Assembly: GCF_014649755.1 (NCBI RefSeq) | Contig: NZ_BMTQ01000002.1 | Location: 262,761 to 326,760, forward strand | Origin: Streptomyces litmocidini | GTDB lineage: Bacteria; Actinomycetota; Actinomycetes; Streptomycetales; Streptomycetaceae | Length of the DNA: 64,000 nucleotides | Direction: 5' to 3' | Shown here: positions 41,144 to 49,314 of the stretch, piece after piece | Numbering within the stretch: position 1 is the stretch's first letter | How the letters are laid out: every line of letters begins with the position of its first letter | The notes under the pieces: generated by a model | Database searches by the model: none | What the model saw: the letters and a program-made list of their open reading frames with translations, nothing else | What the model was told of the DNA's origin: nothing | Made by a program: the position numbers and the translations under genes

Positions 41144-42007
41144 ATGGACACGCAGCCCGGTCCGCTGCGCTGCTACCGCCACCCGGAGGCCGAGACCGGC
41201 ATCCGCTGCGCCCGCTGCGAGAGGCCCATCTGCACGCAGTGCATGGTCTCCGCCTCCGTCGGCTTCCAGTGCCCCGAGTGCGTGCGGGGCGGCTCGGGGA
41301 CGGGCCACGCCGCCGACGCCAACCAGCCCCGGACGCTCGCCGGCGGCCGGGTGGCGGCGGACGGGCGTTTCGTCACCAAGATCCTCATCGCGATCAACCT
41401 GGCGCTGTTCATCGCCGTCCAGGTGGTGGGCGACCGGCTCGTCGACGACCTGGCGCTCATCGGCGGCGCGTACCTGCCGAGCGGGGAGCTGGTCGGGGTC
41501 TCGGACGGCGAGTGGTACCGCCTGCTGACCTCCGCCTTCCTCCACCAGGAGATCCCGCACTTCCTCTTCAACATGATGGGCCTGTGGGTGATCGGCGGGA
41601 TCGTCGAGCCCGAGCTCGGACGGATCCGGTACGCGGCCCTCTGTCTGCTCGCCGGCCTCTCCGGCTCCGCGCTGGCCTACCTGCTCTCCCCGCAGAACCA
41701 GTTCTCGCTGGGCGCCTCCGGCGTCGTCTACGGCCTGATCGGCGCCTGGGTCGTGCTGGCCCGGCGCCGACGACAGGACATGCGGCCGGTGGTCCTCTTC
41801 GTGGCGCTGTCGTTGCTCTTCACGTTCACCCGTCCGGGGATCTCGTGGCAGGCGCACGTCGGCGGTCTGGTGGCCGGCGCCCTGGTGGCGTACGCGATGC
41901 TGCACGCGCCGCGGGCCCGCCGGGACCTCGTGCAGTACGGGGCCTGTGCGCTAGTGCTCCTGGTCGACCTGGGGATCGTGCTCGCCCGTTCGGCAGCGCT
42001 CACCTGA
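41144..42007 (+). CDS. Rhomboid family intramembrane serine protease
   Basis: A 287-residue protein. Residues 5-45 form a Cys-rich zinc-finger-like domain (CYRHPEAETGIRCARCERPICTQCMVSASVGFQCPEC, eight Cys/His ligands). The membrane domain has six predicted helices, the nucleophile Ser in GASGVVYGLIG (about residue 192) and the catalytic His in WQAHVGGLVAGAL, giving the Ser-His dyad of rhomboids. It cleaves transmembrane segments of unknown partners. It is probably co-transcribed with the cyclophilin gene. Confidence 0.94.
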   Translation: MDTQPGPLRCYRHPEAETGIRCARCERPICTQCMVSASVGFQCPECVRGGSGTGHAADANQPRTLAGGRVAADGRFVTKILIAINLALFIAVQVVGDRLVDDLALIGGAYLPSGELVGVSDGEWYRLLTSAFLHQEIPHFLFNMMGLWVIGGIVEPELGRIRYAALCLLAGLSGSALAYLLSPQNQFSLGASGVVYGLIGAWVVLARRRRQDMRPVVLFVALSLLFTFTRPGISWQAHVGGLVAGALVAYAMLHAPRARRDLVQYGACALVLLVDLGIVLARSAALT

Positions 42008-42254
42008 GCATCCACACCTGTGGAAGAGCTCTTCTGTGAGCTTTCCCCAGAGTTATCCACAGCGTGTGGCGGGTCCTGTCCGCAGCGTGGGGAAACACAG
42101 CGCCCCTCGCCTCTGACCTGGGGTTTCACCAGGGAGACGAGGGGCGCTGTGGATAACCTCACGGGTGATTCCGGTCATACCGGCGTCAACCTCGCGCCGA
42201 GTTATCCACAGATCTTCGTAAGTTATCCAGTGCTGTGCACAACTCTGTGGATAA
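42008..42254. other. Cluster of DnaA boxes between rhomboid and crgA genes
   Basis: Perfect TTATCCACA boxes lie at 42053-42061 (+), 42148-42156 (-), 42202-42210 (+) and 42246-42254 (-). Weaker ones are GCATCCACA at 42008, TGTGGAAGA at 42019 (-) and TTATCCAGT at 42223. The 316-base gap between the genes holds no ORF of interest. The orientation alternates. DnaA-box clusters near oriC that titrate DnaA and restrain initiation are known in Streptomyces coelicolor, and this one may act similarly. Confidence 0.85.
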
Positions 42255-42323
42255 GCTCGGGGGAGAACTTGACGAGCGGCCCGCGCGACCGCTAGATCGC
42301 CCGGGCCATCCCTGCTTCCGCCG

Positions 42324-42575
42324 CTACTTCCACTGCGTGGAGACGCCGAAGCCGGCCGCGATGAAGCCGAAGCCCACCACGATGTTCCAGTTCCGGATCG
42401 ACTCGACCGGCATCGAACCGTCGGTGACGTAGAAGACCACGATCCACACCAGCCCGATGGCGAACAGCGCCAGCATCACGGGCGCCACCCAGCTGCGATT
42501 GGTCAGCTTGATGGCGGTGGCCTTGGCGGGGGGAGGCGTGAAGTCGGCCTTCTTGCGGATCCGTGACTTCGGCAC
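42324..42575 (-). CDS. crgA: Cell division protein CrgA
   Basis: An 83-residue protein with a basic N-terminus ([16 protein letters not shown]), two transmembrane helices (about residues 30-50 and 62-80) and the family signatures [23 protein letters not shown] and [16 protein letters not shown]. CrgA regulates septum placement and FtsZ in Streptomyces aerial hyphae and interacts with penicillin-binding proteins in mycobacteria. The length is typical. It is divergent from the DUF881 gene. Confidence 0.96.
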   Translation of the reverse strand: MPKSRIRKKADFTPPPAKATAIKLTNRSWVAPVMLALFAIGLVWIVVFYVTDGSMPVESIRNWNIVVGFGFIAAGFGVSTQWK

Positions 42576-42715
42576 GAGGGACTCTCCTGTCGATGCGCTG
42601 CGTGACCGCGCAGGGAACTGTGGCTGGCGCCGGGATGTGACGAAGGAGGACGACTGCGTCCCCCAGGCGTCCGTTAGCGTAGTGGTTCCGCGGCACCGAA
42701 GGGGATCAGGGTACG

Positions 42716-43483
42716 TTGAGCAATTCCGCCGACACTCCCGAAGGGCCGGGCCGCACCACGAGGTGGCGCCCCGTCCGAGTGCTCACCCTTGCCGTCTTCG
42801 CCCTCGCCGGACTGATCTTCGTCACGAGCTTCAACACCGCCAAGGGCACCAACCTCCGGACCGACGCCTCGCTCCTGAGGCTCTCCGACCTCATCGAGGA
42901 ACGCAGCCACAAGAACGCCGGCCTCGACGAGTCCACCTCCGCCCTCCGCGCCCGGGTCGACTCCCTCGCCGCCCGCGACGACGGCTCCACGCGCGCGGAG
43001 GACGAGAAGCTCGACGCGCTCGAGGCGAAGGCCGGGACCACCGAGGTCTCCGGCTCCGGCCTCACCGTCACCCTCGACGACGCCCCGCCCAACGCCCAGG
43101 CCGCCCCCGGCTACCCCGAACCGCAGGCCAACGACCTCGTCATCCACCAGCAGGACCTCCAGGCCGTCGTCAACGCCCTGTGGAACGGCGGCGCCGAAGG
43201 CATCCGGGTCATGGACCAGCGGCTCATCTCCACCAGCGCCGTGCGCTGCGTCGGCAACACCCTGATCCTCCAGGGCCGCGTCTACTCCCCGCCGTACAAG
43301 ATCACCGCCGTCGGTGACCGGGGGAAGCTGACCAAGGCCCTCGCCGACTCCCCCGCGCTCCAGAACTACCAGCTGTACGTCAAGGCGTACGGACTCGGCT
43401 GGAAAGTCGACGAGCACAGGGCGGTGACTCTTCCCGGCTACTCCGGCACAGTGGACCTCCACTACGCGAAGCCGGTGAGCTGA
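42716..43483 (+). CDS. DUF881 family membrane protein
   Basis: A 255-residue protein starting with TTG at 42716 (no other suitable start; GGGG lies about 12 bases upstream). One N-terminal transmembrane helix ([18 protein letters not shown], about residues 21-38) is followed by a coiled-coil stretch ([32 protein letters not shown]) and the DUF881 domain ([45 protein letters not shown]). DUF881 proteins cluster with sortase and cell-division genes in actinobacteria; function unknown. Confidence 0.9.
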   Translation: MSNSADTPEGPGRTTRWRPVRVLTLAVFALAGLIFVTSFNTAKGTNLRTDASLLRLSDLIEERSHKNAGLDESTSALRARVDSLAARDDGSTRAEDEKLDALEAKAGTTEVSGSGLTVTLDDAPPNAQAAPGYPEPQANDLVIHQQDLQAVVNALWNGGAEGIRVMDQRLISTSAVRCVGNTLILQGRVYSPPYKITAVGDRGKLTKALADSPALQNYQLYVKAYGLGWKVDEHRAVTLPGYSGTVDLHYAKPVS

Positions 43484-43517
43484 CGCGTCGAGGGGTCGAC
43501 CGGGGGGAGCCGGGGCC

Positions 43518-44195
43518 GTGACGGTACGACTGGTCGTACGGAGCCTCAGCGAGCTGTGCATCACCGCCGGCGCCCTGGTCGTCCTCTTCGTCGCCTACCT
43601 CCTGTACTGGACCGGCGTCCAGGCCGCCGACGCCGGCGCCGCCCAGATCGACACCCTCCAGCGGGAGTGGGCCGGCACACCCGTCGCCGCCGCACCCGCC
43701 CCCGCGCGCGTACCGGCGCCGTACGTCACCGGCAAGGGCTTCGCCGTCATGTACGTCCCCCGGCTCGGCCGCGACTGGGAATGGCCCGTCCTCGAAGGCA
43801 CCGGACCCGACGTCCTGAAGCGGGGCCTCGGCCACTACGCCCGCACCGCCCCGCTCGGAGCCACCGGGAACTTCGCCGTCGCCGGCCACCGCAGGACCCA
43901 CGGCGACCCCTTCAAGGACTTCCCGCGGCTGCGCCCGGGCGACGCGATCGTCCTCACCGACGGCACGACCTGGTTCACCTACCGGATCGACCGCGGCCCG
44001 TACCGGACCGTCCCCGGCGACACCGCCGTCGTCGACCCCGTCCCCAGGAAGTCCGGCTTCGACGGACCCGGCCGCTACCTCACCCTCACCACCTGCGACC
44101 CCGAGTGGGGCAGCAGCCACCGGCTGATCGTCTGGGCGCACCTCGACGCCACCCGCCCGGTCACCGACGGTCGTCCACAGGCTTTGGGCAGCTGA
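43518..44195 (+). CDS. Class E sortase (first of three)
   Basis: A 225-residue sortase with an N-terminal transmembrane anchor (ELCITAGALVVLFVAYLLYW, about residues 12-31) and a sortase beta-barrel. The catalytic His is in NFAVAGHRRTHGDPF, the Cys in YLTLTTCDPEWGSSHRLIVW and the Arg seven residues after the Cys. Class E sortases attach LAxTG-type proteins, including chaplins in Streptomyces, to peptidoglycan. It lies 34 bases after the DUF881 gene. The start is GTG. Confidence 0.92.
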   Translation: MTVRLVVRSLSELCITAGALVVLFVAYLLYWTGVQAADAGAAQIDTLQREWAGTPVAAAPAPARVPAPYVTGKGFAVMYVPRLGRDWEWPVLEGTGPDVLKRGLGHYARTAPLGATGNFAVAGHRRTHGDPFKDFPRLRPGDAIVLTDGTTWFTYRIDRGPYRTVPGDTAVVDPVPRKSGFDGPGRYLTLTTCDPEWGSSHRLIVWAHLDATRPVTDGRPQALGS

Positions 44196-44259
44196 CCCCC
44201 CGCGGCCCGCTCGCCCCGTACTCTGGTCCCCGTAACGAACGGAAGGGGCGGTCGACGTC

Positions 44260-44421
44260 ATGTACGGCTGGATCTGGCGGCATCTGCCGGGCAACGCGTG
44301 GGTACGGGCGCTGATCTCGATCGTGCTGGTCCTCGCGGTCGTCTACGTCCTCTTCCAGTACGTGTTCCCCTGGGCGGAGCCTCTGCTTCCGTTCAACGAT
44401 GTGACGGTGGACGGCCAGTGA
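44260..44421 (+). CDS. Small conserved membrane protein
   Basis: A 53-residue protein beginning MYGWIWRHLPGNAWVRA with one transmembrane helix (LISIVLVLAVVYVLFQYVF, residues 18-36) and a short extracytoplasmic tail. GGAAGGGG lies 10-18 bases before the ATG. Its stop overlaps the GTG start of the glutamine amidotransferase gene (GTGA), so translation is coupled. Function unknown; it is too short for standard ORF lists. Confidence 0.8.
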   Translation: MYGWIWRHLPGNAWVRALISIVLVLAVVYVLFQYVFPWAEPLLPFNDVTVDGQ

Positions 44422-45056
44422 GCGCGCGAATTCTCGTCGTCGACAACTACGACAGCTTCGTCTTCAACCTCGTTCAGTACCTCTACCAGCTCGGCGCCGA
44501 GTGCGAAGTCCTCCGCAACGACGAGGTCGAGCTGAGCCACGCCCAGGACGGCTTCGACGGCGTCCTGCTCTCTCCCGGGCCCGGCGCGCCCGAGCAGGCC
44601 GGGGTCTGCATCGACATGGTCCGGCACTGCGCCGACACCGGCGTGCCCGTCTTCGGCGTCTGCCTCGGCATGCAGTCGATGGCCGTGGCCTACGGCGGCG
44701 TCGTCGACCGCGCGCCCGAGCTGCTGCACGGCAAGACCTCCCTCGTCACGCACGGGGGCCGGGGCGTCTTCACCGGCCTGCCCTCGCCGTTCACCGCGAC
44801 CCGCTACCACTCGCTGGCCGCCGAGCCCGCCGACCTGCCGGCCGAGCTGGAGGTCACGGCGCGGACCGAGGACGGCATCATCATGGGCCTGCGCCACCGC
44901 GAACTGCCCGTCGAAGGAGTGCAGTTCCACCCCGAGTCGGTCCTCACCGAGCACGGACACCTGATGCTGGCCAACTGGCTGGAGCAGTGCGGCGACAAGG
45001 GGGCGGTCGGCAGGTCGGCGGGGCTCGCTCCGGTGGTGGGCAAGGCCGTCGCGTGA
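44418..45056 (+). CDS. pabA: Glutamine amidotransferase subunit, PabA/TrpG type
   Basis: A 212-residue class I glutamine amidotransferase. The nucleophile Cys is in VPVFGVCLGMQSM (about residue 80) and the His/Glu are in GVQFHPESVLTEHG (about 175-179). The N-terminal ILVVDNYDSFVFNLVQYL and LLSPGPGAPEQAG are typical of component II of aminodeoxychorismate or anthranilate synthase. It releases ammonia for 4-amino-4-deoxychorismate (folate) or anthranilate. The synthase component is not in the window, so the choice is open; the genomic position in Streptomyces favours PabA. It overlaps the sortase genes on both sides. Confidence 0.9.
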   Translation: MSARILVVDNYDSFVFNLVQYLYQLGAECEVLRNDEVELSHAQDGFDGVLLSPGPGAPEQAGVCIDMVRHCADTGVPVFGVCLGMQSMAVAYGGVVDRAPELLHGKTSLVTHGGRGVFTGLPSPFTATRYHSLAAEPADLPAELEVTARTEDGIIMGLRHRELPVEGVQFHPESVLTEHGHLMLANWLEQCGDKGAVGRSAGLAPVVGKAVA

Positions 45057-46330
45057 CGACGGGCTCACCGTGGTTCCGGCCGTCGAACGGGCCGGGACCG
45101 GAGCCGACAGCCGGGGACCCGTACGCGCCCGCCACCGAACCGTACGGGCCGAACACCGAACCGTACGCACCCGCTGCCGAGTCGTACGCGCCGAACACCG
45201 AGCCGTACGCGCCCGCCCCCGACCCGTACGCCGCCGGTGAACCGTACGCGCCCGCCGCCGAACCGTACGCACCGGCCGCCGACCCGTACGCGCCCGCCCC
45301 CGAGTCGTACGCGCCGAACAGCGAGCCGTACGCACCGGCCGCCGAACCGTACGCGTACGAAGAGCCGGTGTCCCGCGGGCCCGTCGCCCCAGAGGGCCCC
45401 TACGAGCCCCCGTACGGCCCGTACGAGGCGGAAGGGCCCCCGGCGGCCCGGCCGGACGAGACGATGCCCCTGCGGGCCGTGGAGGACCCCGCCGAGCCGT
45501 CCCCGGGGCCCGGGCGGGCCGAGCGACGGCGTGCCGCCAAGGGCGGCCGGGGCAGGAACCGGGGCGCCGCCCCCGCGACCGCCGCTCCGTCCGCCGCCGA
45601 AGGACGTCCCCTCTCCCGCGTGGAGGCCCGGCGGGCCGCCCGCGCCGCCAAGGAGAGCGTCGGCGTCGTCGCCAGCCGGGTCGTCGGAGAACTCTTCATC
45701 ACCTTCGGCGTCGTCATGCTCCTCTTCGTCACCTACCAGCTGTGGTGGACGAACGTCCGGGCCGGTCAGGAGACCGACAGGGCCAAGGCCCAGATCGAGG
45801 ACACCTGGGCCAAGGGCGGCGGGGACGAGAAGCCCGGGGCCTTCGAGCCCGGCAAGGGCTTCGCCATCATGTACATCCCCAAGCTGGACGTCGTCGTCCC
45901 CATCGCCGAGGGCACCAGCAAGACCGACGTCCTCGACAAGGGCATGGTCGGCCACTACGGCGAGGGCAAGCTCAAGACGGCCATGCCGGCCGACAAGCAG
46001 GGCAACTTCGCGGTGGCCGGCCACCGCAACACCCACGGCGAACCGTTCCGGTACATCAACCGGTTGAAGCCCGGCGACCCGATCGTCGTCGAGACGCGGA
46101 GCGCGTACTACACGTACGAGATGACCGGCATCCTGCCGCAGACCTCGCCCTCCAACGTCTCGGTGATCGCACCCGTACCGAAGCAGTCCGGCTTCAAGGG
46201 CCCCGGCCGGTACATCACGCTGACCACCTGCACACCGGAGTTCACCAGCACCTACCGCATGATCGTGTGGGGCAGGCTGGTCGACGAACGCCCGCGCAGC
46301 AAGGGGAAGCCGGAAGCGCTCGTAGGCTGA
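45053..46330 (+). CDS. Class E sortase with long N-terminal EPYAP repeat region (second of three)
   Basis: A 425-residue protein. The GTG at 45053 overlaps the preceding stop (GTGA). Residues about 20-105 contain twelve copies of a 7-residue Pro-Tyr-Ala repeat (EPYAPAA and variants DPYAP, ESYAP). A basic/Ala linker, a transmembrane helix (GELFITFGVVMLLFVTYQLWW, about 222-242) and a sortase domain follow. The His is in NFAVAGHRNTHGEPF, the Cys in YITLTTCTPEFTSTYRMIVW and the Arg follows. The repeat region is cytoplasmic by topology. Repeat number is likely to vary between strains. Confidence 0.91.
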   Translation: MTTGSPWFRPSNGPGPEPTAGDPYAPATEPYGPNTEPYAPAAESYAPNTEPYAPAPDPYAAGEPYAPAAEPYAPAADPYAPAPESYAPNSEPYAPAAEPYAYEEPVSRGPVAPEGPYEPPYGPYEAEGPPAARPDETMPLRAVEDPAEPSPGPGRAERRRAAKGGRGRNRGAAPATAAPSAAEGRPLSRVEARRAARAAKESVGVVASRVVGELFITFGVVMLLFVTYQLWWTNVRAGQETDRAKAQIEDTWAKGGGDEKPGAFEPGKGFAIMYIPKLDVVVPIAEGTSKTDVLDKGMVGHYGEGKLKTAMPADKQGNFAVAGHRNTHGEPFRYINRLKPGDPIVVETRSAYYTYEMTGILPQTSPSNVSVIAPVPKQSGFKGPGRYITLTTCTPEFTSTYRMIVWGRLVDERPRSKGKPEALVG

Positions 46331-46367
46331 GACCCCACACCTCCGGACGGGACGACGGGACGACCTA

Positions 46368-47042
46368 GTGGCACGCGCGCGCAATCGGATCGCCGGGCTC
46401 ATCAGCCTCTTCGGCGAACTCCTCATCACGGCGGGCCTGGTGCTCGGCCTCTTCGTCGTCTACTCGCTGTGGTGGACCAACGTCCTCGCCGACCGCGCCG
46501 CCGACAAGGACGGCGCCCAGGTCCGCGACCGGTGGGCCGACGGGCCCGGCGCACTGGACACCAAGGACGGCATCGGCTTCCTCCACGTACCCGCCATGAA
46601 GAACGGCGAGGTCCTGGTGAAGCAGGGCACCGGCACCGACGTCCTCAACCACGGCGTCGCCGGCTACTACACCGAGCCGGTCAAGTCCGGGCTCCCGCAG
46701 GACAAGCAGGGCAACTTCACGCTCGCCGCCCACCGGGACGGCCACGGAGCCAAGTTCCACAACATCCACAAGCTGAGGACCGGGGACGCGATCGTCTTCG
46801 AGACCAAGGACACCTGGTACGTCTACAAGGTCTACAAGACCCTGCCCGAGACCACGAAGTACAACGTCGACGTCCTCCAGCCCGTCCCGAAGGAATCGGG
46901 GAGGACGAAGCCCGGCCGCTACATCACGCTGACCACCTGCACCCCCATGTACACCTCGGACTACCGCTACATCGTCTGGGGCGAACTGGAGCGCACGGAG
47001 AAGGTCGACCGCGACCGGACCCCTCCGGCGGAACTCCGCTGA
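46368..47042 (+). CDS. Class E sortase (third of three)
   Basis: A 224-residue sortase with a membrane anchor (ISLFGELLITAGLVLGLFVVYSLWW, about residues 11-35), the catalytic His in FTLAAHRDGHGAKF, the Cys in YITLTTCTPMYTSDYRYIVWGE and Arg downstream. The start is GTG. It is very similar to the second sortase in its membrane helix and active site, suggesting tandem duplication. It ends the plus-strand operon; a perfect hairpin terminator follows. Confidence 0.92.
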   Translation: MARARNRIAGLISLFGELLITAGLVLGLFVVYSLWWTNVLADRAADKDGAQVRDRWADGPGALDTKDGIGFLHVPAMKNGEVLVKQGTGTDVLNHGVAGYYTEPVKSGLPQDKQGNFTLAAHRDGHGAKFHNIHKLRTGDAIVFETKDTWYVYKVYKTLPETTKYNVDVLQPVPKESGRTKPGRYITLTTCTPMYTSDYRYIVWGELERTEKVDRDRTPPAELR

Positions 47043-47068
47043 ACCCCGGAAGGCGCCCCGGAAGACGG

Positions 47069-47105
47069 GAGGGCCCCGGCATCCCCACGGGATGCCGGGG
47101 CCCTC
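47069..47105. terminator. Bidirectional hairpin terminator between sortase and pknB
   Basis: A perfect 17-bp stem (47069-47085 with 47089-47105) with a CAC loop, between convergent genes. Confidence 0.85.
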
Positions 47106-47134
47106 GCCTCGTGCGCGCTCGGTGCGGGCGGGTC

Positions 47135-49147
47135 TCAGCCGAAGAAGCCGCCGATGCCGCCACCGGGGCCGCCGTTGTTGTTGTCCCCGCCGCCACCGCC
47201 CAGGGTGTTGACGGTGACCGGCTGGCTCTTGTCGACCATCGTGCCCTCCGGCGGGTTCGTGTTGACGACCATGGCGTCCTCCTTGTCGGAGCCCGCCTGG
47301 ACGACCGTGAGGCCCATGCCCTGGAGCAGGTCCCGGACCTCCTTGAACTTCTTGCCGGTCAGGCCCTGGGGGATCTGGACCTGGGTCTGCTGCGGGCCCT
47401 TGGAGACCTTCAGCGTGATCTGGACGTCCTTCGGCTGGTTCGACGGACCCTGCGGCGTCTGGTCGACGACCGTGCCCGCGGGCTCGTTCGAGTCGACCTC
47501 CTCCTTGGTCACGTTCTTGAAGCCGATCGTGTCCAGCTGCTGGACGGCCTGGTCGTAGTTGCGGCCCTTGACGCTGGGAAGCTCCGACAGCTGCTTCTTC
47601 GCGACGGTGATCGTGATCTCGGAGTTCTTCTCCGCCTTGGTGCCGCCCTCGGGGTTCTGCCGCAGGACCGTGCCGGGGTCCTGTTCGGACTCCTCCTGCT
47701 CGACCTTGACCTTGAAGCCCTTGTCCTTGAGGCTCTGCTCGGCCCGGTCCTGGGACTGCTCCATGACGTCCGGGACCTCGACGAGCGGGGCGCCCTCGGA
47801 GACGTACACCTGGATCGTGCCGTCGACGTCCATCTTCGCGGCGCCGTCCGCGGCCGGACTCTGGCGGCAGATGGAGTCCTTGGGCTGGTCGCAGCGTTCG
47901 GTGCCGGCCTGCTGGACCTTCACCTGCGCGTTGCGCGCGTGGTCCTGCGCGTCCTGCATCGTCTGGCCGACCAGCTGCGGGACGGTGACCTTCTGCGGCC
48001 CGTCCTTCTTGTCGAAGATCGCGACGCCGATGAAGATCGCGCCGACGAGCACCAGGACGCCCGCGAGGACCAGGATGATCGTCGAGGTGTTCGACTTCTT
48101 CTGGCCACCGCCGCGACGGCGGTCCGGGCGGTCGTCATAGCCGTAGCCGCCGTCGTCCGGGTTGACCGGCGGCAGCATCGACGTCTGGCCGGCCGGGTCG
48201 GCCTGGCGCAGCGCGGTGGTCGGCTGGTCCTCCGGCGGGTACCCGCCGTAGCCCCCGCCGTACCCGGGCGCGCCCCCCATGCCCATCGCGGCGGCGGCCG
48301 CGACCGGCTGGCCGTCGAGGCAGGCCTCGATGTCCGCGCGCATCTCGTCGGCGGACTGGTAGCGGTAGTCGGGGTCCTTGACCAGTGCCTTCAGGACGAT
48401 GGCGTCCATCTCGGGCGTGATCTCGGGGTCGAAGTTGCTCGGCGGCTGCGGCTCCTCGCGGACGTGCTGGTACGCGACCGCGACCGGGGAGTCGCCGATG
48501 AACGGGGGACGGACGGTGAGGAGCTCGTAGAGGAGGCAGCCCGTGGAGTACAGGTCGGAGCGGGCGTCGACCTGCTCGCCCTTGGCCTGCTCCGGGGAGA
48601 GGTACTGGGCCGTGCCGATCACCGCGGCGGTCTGCGTCATGGTCATGCCCGCGTCGCCCATGGCGCGCGCGATGCCGAAGTCCATGACCTTGACCTGGCC
48701 GGTGCGCGTCAGCATGACGTTCGCCGGCTTGATGTCACGGTGCACGATGCCGGCGCGGTGCGAGTACTCCAGCGCCTGGAGGATGCCGACCGTCATCTCG
48801 AGGGTGCGCTCGGGCAGCAGCTTGCGCCCGGAGTGCAGCAGCTCACGCAGGGTCGACCCGTCGACGTACTCCATCACGATGTACGGGATGGAGACCTGGT
48901 CGACGTAGTCCTCGCCGGTGTCGTAGACCGCGACGATCGCCGGGTGGTTCAGCGAGGCGGCGGACTGTGCCTCACGGCGGAACCGGGCCTGGAAGGACGG
49001 GTCGCGGGCCAGGTCGGCCCGCAGCGTCTTCACGGCGACGGTGCGGCCGAGCCGGGTGTCCTGGGCGAGGTACACCTCGGCCATGCCACCACGGCCGAGC
49101 ACCGGGCCCAGCTCGTACCGGCCGCCGAGGCGACGCGGCTCTTCCAT
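47135..49147 (-). CDS. pknB: PASTA-domain serine/threonine protein kinase PknB
   Basis: A 670-residue membrane kinase controlling cell-wall synthesis and division. The kinase domain (residues about 10-270) has LGRGGMAEVY, AVKTLR, HRDIKPANVML, DFG and GTAQYLSPEQ. After a Gly/Tyr/Pro-rich linker there is one transmembrane helix (TSTIILVLAGVLVLVGAIFIGVAIF) and four extracellular PASTA repeats (starting at VTVPQLVG, VEVPDVM, SELPSVKG and VQIPQGL) that bind muropeptides. The ATG at 49147 gives the normal MEEPRRLGGRYELG start; an in-frame extension of 24 residues upstream is unlikely. It is the last gene of the division operon. Confidence 0.96.
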   Translation of the reverse strand: MEEPRRLGGRYELGPVLGRGGMAEVYLAQDTRLGRTVAVKTLRADLARDPSFQARFRREAQSAASLNHPAIVAVYDTGEDYVDQVSIPYIVMEYVDGSTLRELLHSGRKLLPERTLEMTVGILQALEYSHRAGIVHRDIKPANVMLTRTGQVKVMDFGIARAMGDAGMTMTQTAAVIGTAQYLSPEQAKGEQVDARSDLYSTGCLLYELLTVRPPFIGDSPVAVAYQHVREEPQPPSNFDPEITPEMDAIVLKALVKDPDYRYQSADEMRADIEACLDGQPVAAAAAMGMGGAPGYGGGYGGYPPEDQPTTALRQADPAGQTSMLPPVNPDDGGYGYDDRPDRRRGGGQKKSNTSTIILVLAGVLVLVGAIFIGVAIFDKKDGPQKVTVPQLVGQTMQDAQDHARNAQVKVQQAGTERCDQPKDSICRQSPAADGAAKMDVDGTIQVYVSEGAPLVEVPDVMEQSQDRAEQSLKDKGFKVKVEQEESEQDPGTVLRQNPEGGTKAEKNSEITITVAKKQLSELPSVKGRNYDQAVQQLDTIGFKNVTKEEVDSNEPAGTVVDQTPQGPSNQPKDVQITLKVSKGPQQTQVQIPQGLTGKKFKEVRDLLQGMGLTVVQAGSDKEDAMVVNTNPPEGTMVDKSQPVTVNTLGGGGGDNNNGGPGGGIGGFFG

Positions 49148-49314
49148 AGCTAATCCAGCCCTCTCCGTCTGTCCCGACCGCACCCATGGGTGGTCCGGCG
49201 GTGTGTGCTGTTCGCGCATACGCTACCGGCCCCGTGGAGGCGTTCCGCCCGGGGCCGGTAGCTGATACCTGACCGGTACCTGGCTGGTACCCGGCTCGTA
49301 CGGGGGCCCGGGGA

